From: Picocystis sp. L7
Taxonomy: Eukaryota > Chlorophyta > Picocystophyceae > Picocystales > Picocystaceae
Direction: 5' to 3'
NCBI GenBank assembly: GCA_020975725.1
Contig: QXJR01000019.1
Coordinates: forward strand, 1 to 64,000
DNA length: 64,000 nucleotides
The notes under the pieces were generated by a model. The model was given only the letters and a program-made list of their open reading frames with translations, was not told the DNA's origin and made no database searches. Each line of letters begins with the position of its first letter. Position 1 is the stretch's first letter. A program made the position numbers and the translations under genes. Shown here in pieces: positions 20,276 through 30,549 of this stretch.

Positions 20276-21962
20276 GTAGCGTATGCTGTAGTTTCTGGCT
20301 CCGGCCACGTGCAGTTGCTTCGTGCTTGGATTACGCCTGTGGCGTCGTCCAGTCGAGTTCAATAGAATGTACGACAAACGAGTGCAATCCTATCCCCCAG
20401 ATGTTTTCCTGGGTGACATTTGGCAAGCTCTGCTTTCCCATCCATGCTGAGTGACCACGCAGGCGGGTTGTTCTCCCCTGAACGGACCACGTGCACCCCT
20501 GGCACCCCCCCCATTTGCTTCGCATGAGGCCACGTGCTTCAGGGTCTCGGGTTGTGGACAATGCGGGTCAACCCCACGTTGATGTGAATCGTGAATCCAC
20601 CCAGGAATCCGTGAAGAGAATTTTACTGCTTGGTTTTCTTGGCACGAGTAAGATCGATATGTGTATTCTGGTATTTTTTATGAGTTCCATCAATGGAATC
20701 GGCAGGAACTACCTCGGCTGTTCCCCTCCGTGTAATGCACGAGAACACTTCAGTGTTCAAAAACGCAATGAGCGGTGGGAATGCACCGGCTTCTTCGAAC
20801 ACATCTTTTGTGAATCATGGGACTCTGGAGTTTTCAGATTTCGTGGTTGAGTTTCTCTATGGACAGTTACTCCAGACGGACTTACGCTTTGGATAGAAAG
20901 GACGATCCATGATATTTACTGTTGCATACCATGTCTCGACATCTCAAAATGGTCAAAATTCTATAACCATGCAAAATCCAATTCAGCGAGAACCAATAGT
21001 TGTATCTCGATGTCGTTGGAAACATGGGCTCATCGCCGATGGTACCAGCTGCAGTCGTAAATGGATTCCAGCAACCTCACTTGGCCAATACTTGTGTTGA
21101 TGAAGAGTCTCGTAGACACTGGAGTAAGAGTTGTCCATTAGGGAGGACGAAAAGATCCATCAATTGTCCTGGTAGATGGGCGCTATTCTTATCAAATGGA
21201 GGAATCTGTACACCCGATTCTCTTCTACTGTTTCAATGCCCCATTCAAGCCAAGCTGGGCTTGCTACGGAATAGGACGTGAAGATGGGCACAAGATTTCT
21301 GCAACCCTTCTGTGCTACTTCCATCGACGAAGCAATCAATTACCAGAAAGCGTTAGGAACGTACTATGCACATTGCTTTCATAGAGTCCAATTGAACTTT
21401 TGGGAACGAAACAGTTCCAAAACGGATTGCGATTCCCCCTTGTAGTGCATGCCCAGCAACTTACAGCGTTTTCGTTTTTCTAGGAATATGCTTCCATTGT
21501 ATGGGGATGCACTACTCTCCAGAGGCCTCAAGCATGATCAGGTTCTCATCCACAAAGCAAGTGTTGACAGGAACCATTCACTTCTTTTCTACGTTGAGGA
21601 TCCATCAACCTCGAAAGGAACCAAGATGATTGAATGGCTTACTTTTTCTAAAGGTGCACGAATGGAAATGAAAGCAAAACCTGTTGGGAATTTCTATATG
21701 CTTTGCAAGCATTGCATGTGAACTAGACGCCCATGATGGGATCGTTGCAAAACTTGCATATGATGTTTCAAGTGTGCTGTGTACAGTACAACCACTGCCA
21801 GTATAAAATGTGGAGGATACTAGCCGTACGCCTAAGCAGACTGCAGGTTTTGGACCAAATCAGCTTGCGCGATGCGGCCAATATGATGAACGTGTCCAAC
21901 TGGGCAAGTATGACTCAATGCCTTCCAAGTACTATTGCTACCCTGCAACAGAAACTTTGTCC
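20276..21962 (+). pseudogene. Decayed coding remnants of unknown family
   Basis: Between about 20690 and 21960 several short plus-strand frames have protein-like composition: KDPSIVLVDGRYSYQ continuing to NAPFKPSWACYGIGRED (about 21150-21300), MLPLYGDALLSRGLKHD (from 21488), and PKQTAGFGPNQLARCGQYD (about 21825). They lie in different frames and are separated by stops (for example TAG at 21139 within one otherwise continuous frame), so no single gene is intact. I do not recognise the family; it could be a dead host gene or a dead transposon. 20276-20690 upstream shows nothing. Confidence 0.35.
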
Positions 21963-22952
21963 TTATGATTTCTCTTGAATATCTTTTGAGTCTACCTTTC
22001 TCTTCATGTTCTCACATTTTGCTTTCTTCTCAGCAGCCAGAAAGTGCAAAAACTTGCTTGGGCCCAATCGCTGGGCTGGTTGATCAGCAGCTGTAGCAGC
22101 TGCGTCGGTTAGAGCAGGGTAATGCTTGGCGAGGGGGGCTATCACAGACTTCCCAAGTACACATGTGATCCGTTGCTCTGTCGATGCATATGCACAGACG
22201 CTGTCAATACAGCTTGTGCCACAGTACATATAGAGCCGTCTCCTGGACTTGTGGATTGGTGCATCTGGCCTCATACAGTCTGCATTCACAGCACATGTTG
22301 TTGTGTTACCTCTGTAGAATTCCTCATGGTCCTTCGTGCCAAATATGTCCAAGTCTGCCAAGACGACCCTCCAATCTGGAGTGACGGCAAACTGATTGCC
22401 ATTGACATCGCTGCCAAGAATAAGCTGAGGGTATTTAGCAAAGAGCAGGAATGGTGATTCTACAAGGTGGAACAGTTGTTCGCATGTTGGGTGGAATGGA
22501 AACGGAAGTCTGAACGGTGAAGCTTTTTCTAGCAAAAGCCAGGTAAAGTCATATGAATCGCAAAACCCATGCACGACCGGTAGACCAGGACTGCTGTATG
22601 TAGAAAGTTTCACATAGGCAGACACGATGGGCCCCTTCCTACGACTTGCTTCTGGCTTGCTATGCGAGCTGACGGCAGGGGGATCATTGAGGTTTGCGCA
22701 CTTGCAATTCAGCCATTCATACCAACTCTCAAAGTCTCCACTTTTCAAGACAAAAGGCCGAGAATATAACTCAATACCAAAGACAAACTTGTTGACCCCC
22801 CTGGCAGTGAAGCTGGCTGTCTTTAGAGCTTCTTCTATTTGCCTGGTATGTGAGCAGTTGAACGCCTCGGAATGAACAAAACTCGGCCACCAAAACACTG
22901 AAAAGGAAAGGAAGTATCTAACGTTGCAAATCTTGTCTCTTCTGTACGCCAT
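21963..22952 (-). CDS. FAM69/DIPK-like secretory-pathway kinase candidate
   Basis: 329 residues from the ATG at 22952. A signal peptide or anchor is visible at about 10-28 (YFLSFSVFWWPSF). The middle matches the pattern of the PIP49/FAM69 C-terminal kinase-like domain: a patch with VHGFCDSYDFTWLLLEKAS, a helix ending in LILGSDVNGNQFAV, then VTPDWRVVLADLDIF, where the N of NGNQ and the final D would be the metal-binding catalytic-loop and DFG-type residues. A cysteine pair (TTCAVNADC) follows, as in family members. The nucleotide-binding lysine is not obvious. Proteins of this family sit in the ER/Golgi lumen; substrate unknown. The C-terminus is lysine-rich (AEKKAKCENMKRK). The start lies about 1 kb from the divergent EF-hand pseudogene. 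Confidence 0.5.
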   Translation of the reverse strand: MAYRRDKICNVRYFLSFSVFWWPSFVHSEAFNCSHTRQIEEALKTASFTARGVNKFVFGIELYSRPFVLKSGDFESWYEWLNCKCANLNDPPAVSSHSKPEASRRKGPIVSAYVKLSTYSSPGLPVVHGFCDSYDFTWLLLEKASPFRLPFPFHPTCEQLFHLVESPFLLFAKYPQLILGSDVNGNQFAVTPDWRVVLADLDIFGTKDHEEFYRGNTTTCAVNADCMRPDAPIHKSRRRLYMYCGTSCIDSVCAYASTEQRITCVLGKSVIAPLAKHYPALTDAAATAADQPAQRLGPSKFLHFLAAEKKAKCENMKRKVDSKDIQEKS

Positions 22953-23966
22953 GTTTGATAAAACTGTCAAATTGAGATTCTGAATAAAGGCAGAGGAATG
23001 GACGACGGGTCCAAGAAAGTGCGGGGATCAATCCTCACTGACTGCCTCTACTTGCTTTCTGTAACAGAAGACACCTATTTGGTTTGGCGCTGCATCAATC
23101 TACGTGCTATGGTATCCCCTTCGAAGTACTGAAACATCAACACATTGGTTTCAAGGAGAGTCAGCCAAGATGTTAAATGGCTACATAAGTCTTTGCCTCC
23201 GAGAGGACGGTTGCGAATGAATGGCTTCGCCCTTTCCCATTTCTCTTTATTCTCTTCTGGCGCGAGTGCAAGAGGCGCAACTTACCAGTTTCGTTGTCCT
23301 AATGGAAGCAATTGTTGCATATGCGCAAACAAGCACCGTGTGATGCTCCTACCTCACCCGCCGTGCGTGATGCCTTCTCACCTAGCAACCTTGCACACCG
23401 ATTCCTGACCTTGTCGGCCCTGGCCTTCAGAAGACGGGTTCCGTCTTCCGAGGTGACACAACCTACGCTCGTTGCGCAATCCGTGAGTTTGCACCTTTAT
23501 GAGTGTATCAGAATCGTTTGCACGAATCGATTGGATGCTGTCAAGTTCACGAGCCACGACTGTAGTGAACAATCGTGGATGGGAATGCACTTGATGCGTC
23601 GCCCACAACCTAGACCCTCCAAGAGAGGAGCTGCCCAACAACGTTTCGTTCGTTGTAGCTTCGAATCCCTTCTTTTTGGGCGAAGGAAGGTTGGATGTCG
23701 CCGGCACGGTTCAACCCAGTTTTGATCCCGAGGGTTGGAGATGCAGGAAGGGGGGTCTTGTTTACCATCGAGTTGGAGTGGGAATCCGACACACTGGAGA
23801 TGGACCTGGAACCATGATGTGACGAGGCAGTTCTAAGGAGGACCCCCAGGGACGATGGTTGGCTCAGCAACAGGATGCCGCCTTTGCTCAAGGAAGCCTG
23901 GCATGGAACATCCGATGTGCATTTCCAATCGTAAGGAAGCAGCACGTGTTCGGAAGCTTCAGGGTC
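22953..23966. other. Intergenic region, no feature seen
   Basis: About 1 kb between two divergent gene starts. Only short frames of no recognisable family; probably promoter sequence for the kinase-like gene on the left and formerly for the decayed EF-hand gene on the right. Confidence 0.5.
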
Positions 23967-25420
23967 ATGTCCGAGGAAGAAGCGACAGGCACCATGGCGC
24001 ATGAACACGTCAAGGGCGAGGACCCCGAGAATGAAGCCGTGATGCTGAAGCGTGACAAGCAACTGCGTTCCATAAGGCCGGTGGACCTGCCTAAACCCGT
24101 GGCCGAAGAGCTGCAGATGCTGGATGTGGACGGAGGCGGTACGTTGTCCACCTCGGAGATCATTTAGAGCGTCCGAATGTGCAGGGAATCCAGGAGGCAG
24201 TACAGGATCACCATGAAGGTCATCATTGCACTTTGTATCTCTGCATTGATACAGATCGCGGCTGATGTGGGCACAGTGTGGGCTCTGCTGGTGAAGGTCA
24301 AGGACACAGAAATCAGTTCAAACGATGATAATTGATATCGGCGGAGAAGGGAAGTGGGAGGCCAGTGCATACAGGCGTTGCAAGCCAAGACTTTCCGTTG
24401 AGGGCGGACCTGGAGGATGCAGTATTGCGACAAGCAGAAACATTTAACTTCCAAACCCCTGCGGACAGCTATGCCAACTTTGATGTGGCTGGCTACGTCC
24501 GGTACGAAGAAGGGTGGCAAAAGTAATTGTGCATCGTATTCGGCGAAGTAGGAGCGGTCACCCTCACAGAAGAAGGCTATTCCTTTACGGAATCCGTAGG
24601 AGATCTGCTGGCCCGGTCTGGTTTTGTTCTCTCCAACAGAGCAAGAGAAAAAGGACGAATGCTAGAATTTGGTTCCAAGGATATCATCATCTCCACAGTC
24701 ACGTCGACAGATCTCGATGGGGTGGGGCTCTCATCATCTTTGCCAGAGCCAAGGGATTCGCTGCTCCTCCTTGCCAACAATGGTATCACAGTAGTGTGCC
24801 CTAAAGACGATATGAATATTCGGGATATGGTGAATAGAACTACTTACACCAAACGGACAAGGGATCAGACCACTGTTGCCAATGCAGCTACCATATGCAC
24901 CACTGGCATTGATGACATGAGCTACCTGAGGGTTTGTCTTGACAGTTTTATTAATTTCATTGCTAACATTTCCATTTGGGATACCAGCCAGGTGAGCAAC
25001 ATGGCAAGGATGTTCTGGGGTGGCACATCATTCAACCGCGATATTGGGTAGTGGGACACCAGTCAGGTTGTCAACATGGGGCATATGTTTGCTGATGCAA
25101 GTATTTTCGACCAAGATATTTCCGGCTGGTGCGTGGAAAGGAATTTCTCTGCACCCAGTATGTTTGCTGTCAACAGCAATCTCCAGCAGGAGCACCAACC
25201 TCGCTGGGGACATGCCCATAGTAAGTTTGGCAAGCGTTTTGGAGGGTTTGTACTGCTCCAGCTTGATACCGCACTAGGCAAATTTGGATATCATGTTTGG
25301 GATCAAGTGTATCTATCAAATCATAGGTCAGATAAGAGATTCCAGAATTGCTGCAAACTCTGTAAATCAGATCCAGTCTATGGATACGCTGTTCGCAAAC
25401 ATCGTTCGCCAAGGTAACAA
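23967..25420 (+). pseudogene. Decayed EF-hand / single-pass membrane / DUF285 protein gene
   Basis: From ATG 23967 the frame gives a canonical EF-hand loop (DVDGGGTLSTSE, residues 53-64), then a stop (TAG, 24165), then in the same frame a basic stretch and a membrane segment (VIIALCISALIQIAADVG) ending in VKVKDTE, the same order as in the two other family members here. About 24340 the coding potential moves to another frame and continues through stops at 24524 and 25049. That part ends in BspA-like DUF285 repeats: WDTSQVSNMARMFWGG, WDTSQVVNMGHMF, FDQDISGW and QPRWG. At least three stops and one frame change make it a dead copy. Weak coding signal continues to about 25810 (VLYNRKNLAINPIFNVRAGG, 25722-25780). 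Confidence 0.75.
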
Positions 25421-27684
25421 GGCCAGTTGGAGGGTAGGCCAAATCATCAACAAGGGGTCAGTTTTTGGGGTGCAAGCAACTGTAATCAATATCTGGCGGG
25501 CATTGTATGGGAAAATACAACTTTGCACGCACGTAGTTTGTGTCAAAGAGCCAAATCCAGCTGAATACTTGTTAGTGTCAAGGCTGTGCTTAAGGGGGCC
25601 TCGTCCACTACCTTCTTCTCCTTGAGCATTAGTAATTTGATCCCTTTGACCATCATTGTCCCTGCCTTTCCCTCCCAATGCTTACTGCTTTGTGGGGGAT
25701 TCCGCCGTTGCTGGGTCTTTGATGGTCCTCTACAACCGTAAAAACCTTGCTATCAACCCCATTTTCAATGTCCGTGCTGGAGGAGTGCGCTTCAGTCTTG
25801 AGACAGTGTAGTCAAACATCGCTCCGACGATGTCTCTCTAAATCCTAGGTTGAAACCCGGACGTTTGGTCAAACATGTGTTTTGGCTCCGTCAACCAACG
25901 CTTCCCGTGGTTAATTGAGTCTCTCGCACCTCTGCTACTAAAGATGGCTCTTCTCCGGAATGGACCTACGCCCTTTGGGTCTCACTTGGAGGTGATGTTC
26001 CCATACGTGTTTGGTGTGAGATGCCTACCTTGCAAAGATCCAAATGATCGAGTACATGCATGCTTTCTCCCTCACATTGGGTGGATGCATCTACAATGCA
26101 TTGCATCATTCCCCTCCATGCAAAATTGTTCGTACAACCACAAGGATATCGCCAAACCACACCTCCCCTTTGTAGACGGTGGACACCTTCCTTCTTAACC
26201 CATTCCTTTGACCACTCTACTCTTTCATCATCTTGATATCGCTCGTACGGGTACCACGTTTAGGTATTCAAAGTTCTCATGGTTGTAAACTTGACATATT
26301 AATAGCGTTTCCACCTTTGAAGGGGCTTCATGTGCTATTTATCGAGAAAGGATGCGTGTTTTGGAAAGGCGTCTTTTCCTTGTCTTGCGGAGGGAGTCCG
26401 CAAACTTCGAGACTGGAACGGTTTATATCCAGTGCACATGGGCACAACAAACGAACTCCAAGAATGGGCACCTTTCCATAGCTAAGTTCAAAAACATTCA
26501 GTAACTTTTCTTCGTCTAAGCAAGCTTCTACGCCCTTACTTAAACCGCCACCATACGCACTTCCCGAGAAAACGGTGCTTTCATTCGAATAACCCTCCCC
26601 TACGATCTAAGTCGTGTGCACTAACTTTTCTTTACAGACGAGTTCCTCATCTTCGGAGGTGAATGAAGACCCTACTAGTTCACATAAATGTACGCAGGTC
26701 GATCATCCGTACCACATTGGCGAAGGAAAGCACCCAAGACCAACACGACGTCAATTCGGATGAACTCTAATAGGTTTGCATGGAATTCATGCAAGGCCAA
26801 ATAATCCCTCGGGTTGTGTCGGAACAAGAGTGAATTGAAGAGCCTTCAATCGTGGTAGTCGAATATTCTAGGAGTTCACAACGGGTCCTAAACCGGTCGG
26901 CAACTTGTTTATCGTCAATTGAATGGGCAACAGCAAGGTCTTTGACCAGTTTCTAGCCCGTAACAAGCCTTCCGCAATGGGTCTGACCAGTCGAATACCA
27001 TCTTTGTGTAGAAGTGACGTATGGAATGATACCCTATCGAAAGGTCTCGATGAAGGTTTGGGTCCGGGATTCGATGCGATATGTTTCGGAACTCCTTGTT
27101 GGAAGTGCCCCTTTTAAACCATGTTTTGAGCCTTGTACAAGGTACGAAAAACTCATCGGGGATCCGCAAAAACAGGAACGCCAGGGACTCGAGACGGAAA
27201 GTTGGTCGTCTTTGTCGAACCACAAGCCCTCCGTGCAGCGCCGTCAACCCCCTGAAAGAACTCAATCATCACATCACTCCAAGAAACTCTCGGCGACACA
27301 TGACATCGTTACACTCGCCGAAGCACACTCTATGTAGCGCTGGTGACAGCAATGTGGAAGAGATGTTGCCTTACCACACACACATCAACGTTTCCTCACC
27401 TGCGAACCCCAAAGATCCATCCCCTCCATGCAACCAAGTGCGGATCGCCACCACCATCGTCACCGCTCGAGAGAACCCTATGGTCAACCACCCCCAAGGG
27501 TTCTTATCTCCCGTTCTCTGGACGGCTCTCACCCATGACCAGGACACAGACCCAATCCTCCAACCCCCACTTTCCTTCTCCTCGGCACCCCTTCCGATCA
27601 TTTCCACCCTGAATCAGCCATCCGGGGACACACACACGAAGCTGTTGCACATTTCCGTGTTCGACACGAACACCAACCGCCATC
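25421..27684. other. Intergenic region, no gene supported
   Basis: About 2.3 kb. The left 400 bp may be the worn tail of the EF-hand pseudogene. The rest holds only short frames on both strands without recognisable motifs. The part just before 27685 is C- and CA-rich (CACACAC tracts) and is the likely promoter and 5' UTR of the RAD4 gene. Confidence 0.5.
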
Positions 27685-29574
27685 ATGTCGGATCCGGTGG
27701 GCCGAGATGGCACGAGGGATGAATTCCATCGCCAGGGAGAAGAAGAAGACGAGTTCGAATGGGAAGATGCATTGTACGAAGCAGACGGAAAGGATCCGAT
27801 CCAAGAGAGCTTCGTGGAGAAAGCAAGCGAAGTAGACGCAAGAGGTCTCGAGATCGCAGGTCAATCCACCCTGGAAATGAAAGATACTGGCTCCATTCAA
27901 GCGTTCAAAGACGTGGACAAGATACCGAGAGGACACGAATCCAGGATCCACAAGAGCCATTTCTTGCTCCTCCTGCACAGAGGATTGCTGCTGGATCGCA
28001 TCACGTGTGGAAAGGATCCCAAGTATCAGGACATTGAACTTGCACTTGAGAAAAAGCTACGAAGCTTCGACTCGGTTGCAAACCTAAACCTGTCGTGTGC
28101 AAGATTCAATGCACGAGCATGGACACGCGGCGGTGAAGGATACAATGTGTGTACAAAGGTAGCTCAATGGGTTGTCCGTACGTTCCATCGATCCACTGAG
28201 GCAACTGTCCACGCATTGCCCAAGAAGTTAAATCTACACCACCAGATGATGCAAGCCATCCAACATGGAACAGACAAGGAAGAATTCCTTGTACATATTT
28301 TTGTCGCCGGCTGCCGTATGAGTCATGCGAGAGCGAGGACAGTACAGAGGCTGCTTCCTGCCATGAATGAATCCAGGCACGCGCGCAAAACACCAAAAGG
28401 ATCATCTTTGGAAAGGAAAGAGAAAGATTCAATGCCGTGGCATGTGGATAAAAGCATATGGGCTGAAGTGTGGAACGAGGGGCTCTCAAAGTGGGACAGC
28501 GTGGACGTGCTGGCCGAATTTCGAAACAAGGCCAGCTCATCCCAACAACCAAGTACCATGGCCTTGTCGACTTCCAAAGCACCCACCTCAGTCAAGATGG
28601 GTTACATCTTTGCTTTTGAGAATGGAACTGTGCGCGATGTAGGATGGAAATACAACAAAAGCAACCATGCAACCAGCCCAAGCAGAAAGGACGGTCGCTT
28701 GGCCTCCCACTTGTGGATCATGCGCAGCATCCGTTCATTGTTGCCCAGGCATGAAGAAGAAGACGACATAGCAGGAAAGGCATCCCAGCCCATCCCGAAG
28801 TCATTGACAGGTCTTAAGAACCACCCATATTATGTGCTGGAATGTCACCTGGGTAAGTATGAGGGCGTGAAACCCAGAAGTAGAGTCCTTGGTCTCTGCA
28901 AAGGGATGCCAGTCTATTCCACGGACGACGTAGCACAGCTGCACACTGAGAGCCGATGGGTCCGAGAAGGCAGGATAGTCCGGGAGGAAGAGCGAAGCCA
29001 ACCATATAAAGTAGTGCGCAAACAGAATGGTAATTCCAAACCGGAAGGTACTGTGCAAATTACTGACTCTATGGATGATCTCGAGGACGATGACTCTCCC
29101 AAGTCCCTTTTGTTCGGTATTTGGCAGACAGCTCCGTACTCGCCTGGAAGGGTTTCAAATTCTGGGAAGATCCCTGCCAATCGGTACGGATGCATTGAAG
29201 TGTATGGTTCCTTCTCACTACCCGAAGGGACTCAGCATGTGAATGCTCCAAGAGCGTCTATCATTGCCAGAAAGCTGGGCCTTGAGTATGTCCCTGCAAT
29301 GGTGGGATGGGAAAGGAGAAAAGGTCAGAATGTTCCCAAATTCGAGGGGATTGTGGTGCTGCAAGAACAAGCCCATCTTCTCCTACATGCAATTGAAGCT
29401 GATGCAGAGCTTCGTGCTCAGGCTGAATTTGAGAAGAGGGAGAGTAGAGCACGTGATGGCTGGCATACTCTACTCAGCACGCTGTGGACTCGGCAGAGAT
29501 TGGAAAACAATGATACAATAGCGCAAAGTGGTGGATCTCATTATCTCCACAAAGAAGACATAGAGTACCTTTGA
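27685..29574 (+). CDS. RAD4: RAD4/XPC-type DNA damage recognition protein
   Basis: Single-exon, 629 residues from ATG. RAD4/XPC binds helix-distorting lesions and starts global-genome nucleotide excision repair in the nucleus. An acidic N-terminus precedes the transglutaminase-like fold (about 88-350: HKSHFLLLLHRG, and the IWAEVWNEG..WDSVD block). The three beta-hairpin domains then follow in order: BHD1 (377-430, LKNHPYYVLECHL, with LCKGMPVYS), BHD2 (about 430-480) and BHD3 (482-560, YSPGRVSNSGKIPANRYG, VNAPRASIIARKLGLEY, GIVVLQE). BHD3 is strongly conserved. The protein is shorter than yeast Rad4 (about 750) and human XPC (940), mainly in the transglutaminase-like part. Its 3' end faces the 3' end of RAD16, 975 bp away, which acts in the same pathway. 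Confidence 0.92.
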   Translation: MSDPVGRDGTRDEFHRQGEEEDEFEWEDALYEADGKDPIQESFVEKASEVDARGLEIAGQSTLEMKDTGSIQAFKDVDKIPRGHESRIHKSHFLLLLHRGLLLDRITCGKDPKYQDIELALEKKLRSFDSVANLNLSCARFNARAWTRGGEGYNVCTKVAQWVVRTFHRSTEATVHALPKKLNLHHQMMQAIQHGTDKEEFLVHIFVAGCRMSHARARTVQRLLPAMNESRHARKTPKGSSLERKEKDSMPWHVDKSIWAEVWNEGLSKWDSVDVLAEFRNKASSSQQPSTMALSTSKAPTSVKMGYIFAFENGTVRDVGWKYNKSNHATSPSRKDGRLASHLWIMRSIRSLLPRHEEEDDIAGKASQPIPKSLTGLKNHPYYVLECHLGKYEGVKPRSRVLGLCKGMPVYSTDDVAQLHTESRWVREGRIVREEERSQPYKVVRKQNGNSKPEGTVQITDSMDDLEDDDSPKSLLFGIWQTAPYSPGRVSNSGKIPANRYGCIEVYGSFSLPEGTQHVNAPRASIIARKLGLEYVPAMVGWERRKGQNVPKFEGIVVLQEQAHLLLHAIEADAELRAQAEFEKRESRARDGWHTLLSTLWTRQRLENNDTIAQSGGSHYLHKEDIEYL

Positions 29575-30549
29575 AGGTCACTTTGAATTAGTAGTACGAA
29601 AATGCAAAGTTAGAATTGCTGGTTGCTTGCCTTACTGCTCACCACTATTAGACATCTGGAAACACAAACAATAGATTCCGAACACGTACACAAATGTTCC
29701 GATCTCGAATGGCATGGAAAAATGAATGGAGTGCTGGTCATTGGGTTTACAGCATCTGGCCCTTGTCTCCCAGGACACTTTGTCCTCTCGGTTCCTGTCG
29801 CAAGGACCAGACTCTCATCCCGCTGTACATTCCGCCTACCCAGAGTCTGGAGCATGCCTGCAGCAATGGGTGGGATCGGTTGGCAGGGTTCATGTGGAAC
29901 CCATGAAAGCGATGGAAACGACGTACATGGTCGGCAAAGAAGCTCTTGGGAACAATGGCAGCAATAATTCAACAAGGATCGTTTGCTTGAAGCTGCATCC
30001 GAACATGCTTTGATTTGCATGGCCCTGCAAATTCAATCCAGAAGGGAATCAAACTTTCCATTCATGAAATAATGGTACAGTTCAACAGCTGTGCCACCGC
30101 CGCGCTGGGAGTTGTAACAACTTGCACTCTCGAGCGAAACATACGCACTGTTACGCTCCTTCAGTAGATATGAAATTCAAGCCAAACCAAAGCCAAGCAA
30201 GGATGCATACAATCTTGGCTGAAAGCATGGCCAGAAGCTGAGTTTCCACATCACTTTTACCCGAGCACCTAGCATCCTCAAGTGTGTGATCAAGGATGTT
30301 GCTTTCGTGCGTTTCAAAAGACGAAGACAAAAGAAATACAGAGATGACAGTCAAATTGCTTCGGGAGTATACCTTTTCTTCTCCAGAAATACAACAAGTA
30401 TTCATAGGCTACTTTGCCAGACTCAAGTTTTGGATCAAGTAAAAAAGGCAATGAAGCACCTTCTCGTGTTTTGCTCAAGCAGCTCGGCGATCATGACGAA
30501 AGCCATACTTTTTACAGAGAAACCACTGGTTGGGAATGCACGTCAACTC
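29575..30549. other. Convergent intergenic region between RAD4 and RAD16
   Basis: Shared 3' flank of two convergent genes, about 975 bp. Contains only short frames. It should hold both 3' UTRs and polyadenylation sites; I cannot place them. Confidence 0.5.

Noticed and set aside
20276-20377. 34-residue extension of the membrane-anchored protein
   Set aside because: It begins at TTG; the ATG at 20275 directly precedes the signal anchor.
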